Shown one piece after another: positions 63,849 to 64,000 of a stretch of 64,000 bases of DNA. Every line of letters begins with the position of its first letter. Position 1 is the first letter of the stretch. Where the stretch lies: NCBI GenBank assembly GCA_023429375.1, contig JAEYVY010000007.1:248001-312000 (forward strand), read 5' to 3'. Source of the DNA: Bacteroidota bacterium (GTDB lineage Bacteria; Bacteroidota; Bacteroidia; Bacteroidales; Tannerellaceae). The translations under genes and the position numbers were made by a program. Below the pieces are notes generated by a model. The model was not told where the DNA came from and did no database searches. It was given only the letters and a program-made list of their open reading frames with translations.

Positions 63849-64000
63849 TTATAATGTGACTTGTAAACCAAAAGAAAGTGTTCTCTGATACGGATAACTA
63901 CGTCCGAAATTACGCGAGTCAGCACTTGTGTTGACATAGCGTATATCGATTTCAGGGTCGATATCCGGTTTAAGATTGTCAAATTCAAATAAGTTTTCTC
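63849..64000 (-). CDS. SusC-family transporter, C-terminal end (5' part beyond window)
   Basis: The last 50 codons of a minus-strand frame end in RSYPYQRTLSFGLQVTL and stop at 63849-63851. The terminal beta-strand with the final aliphatic/aromatic pattern is the barrel end of a SusC protein, and a susD gene follows after 12 bases. Most of the gene lies outside the window. Confidence 0.85.
   Translation of the reverse strand, partial: ENLFEFDNLKPDIDPEIDIRYVNTSADSRNFGRSYPYQRTLSFGLQVTL

Overview
The window comes from a Bacteroidales chromosome, most likely Bacteroides or a close relative. The evidence is SusC/SusD outer-membrane pairs, TAnnTTTG-type -7 promoter boxes in front of many genes, lipoproteins, a NigD-like protein, AT-rich intergenic DNA and an ISAon1-like element. 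Genus and species cannot be fixed from the sequence alone.

Layout. 1-5.6 kb: two membrane metallophosphoesterases, divergent surE-lpxB, a damaged NigD-like lipoprotein gene and an HU gene. 5.8-8.5 kb: two tandem rhomboid proteases and a membrane endonuclease/exonuclease/phosphatase protein. 8.7-14.3 kb: a susC-susD pair and a secreted esterase. 14.3-20.5 kb: a GNAT protein, topoisomerase IV subunit B, a lipoprotein, coaD, a C-terminal processing protease and an LEA-like lipoprotein. 20.6-22.7 kb: a three-gene cytoskeletal cassette, bactofilin - actin-like ATPase - bactofilin. 22.9-33.8 kb: nagA-GH42 operon, a TGS-nucleoside kinase, a DsbA-family protein with a TonB-dependent receptor, and a GH20 hexosaminidase. 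34.1-35.0 kb: an internally deleted IS. 35.0-45.2 kb: tRNA-Lys, AI-2E transporter, PBP4, a thioredoxin-like lipoprotein without CxxC, greA, HIT, a PspC-PadR pair, an acyl-CoA synthetase, prfB with a programmed frameshift, and a CAT-anticodon tRNA. 45.4-47.1 kb: a broken susC. 47.2-53.6 kb: cydDC and uxaB-uxaA. 54.2-57.4 kb: hflX and a biotin-dependent carboxyltransferase. 57.9-64 kb: a peptidoglycan-salvage-like operon (NamZ/DUF1343, sodium symporter, SpoIID-like) behind a susC-susD pair.

The most unusual item is the actin-like ATPase at 21242-22276. Its phosphate-1 motif (GIDIGNATT) lies at the extreme C-terminus, after the phosphate-2 and adenosine motifs, so the fold appears circularly permuted. 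It sits tightly between two bactofilin genes, which suggests a composite actin-bactofilin filament system. Other notable signals are three arrays of about 22-bp A-run/core/T-run repeats, a terminator inside the greA leader, a promoter-terminator pair that may make a small RNA before the PspC gene, a PadR-type operator, an almost leaderless hflX, and three decayed genes (NigD-like, IS, susC).
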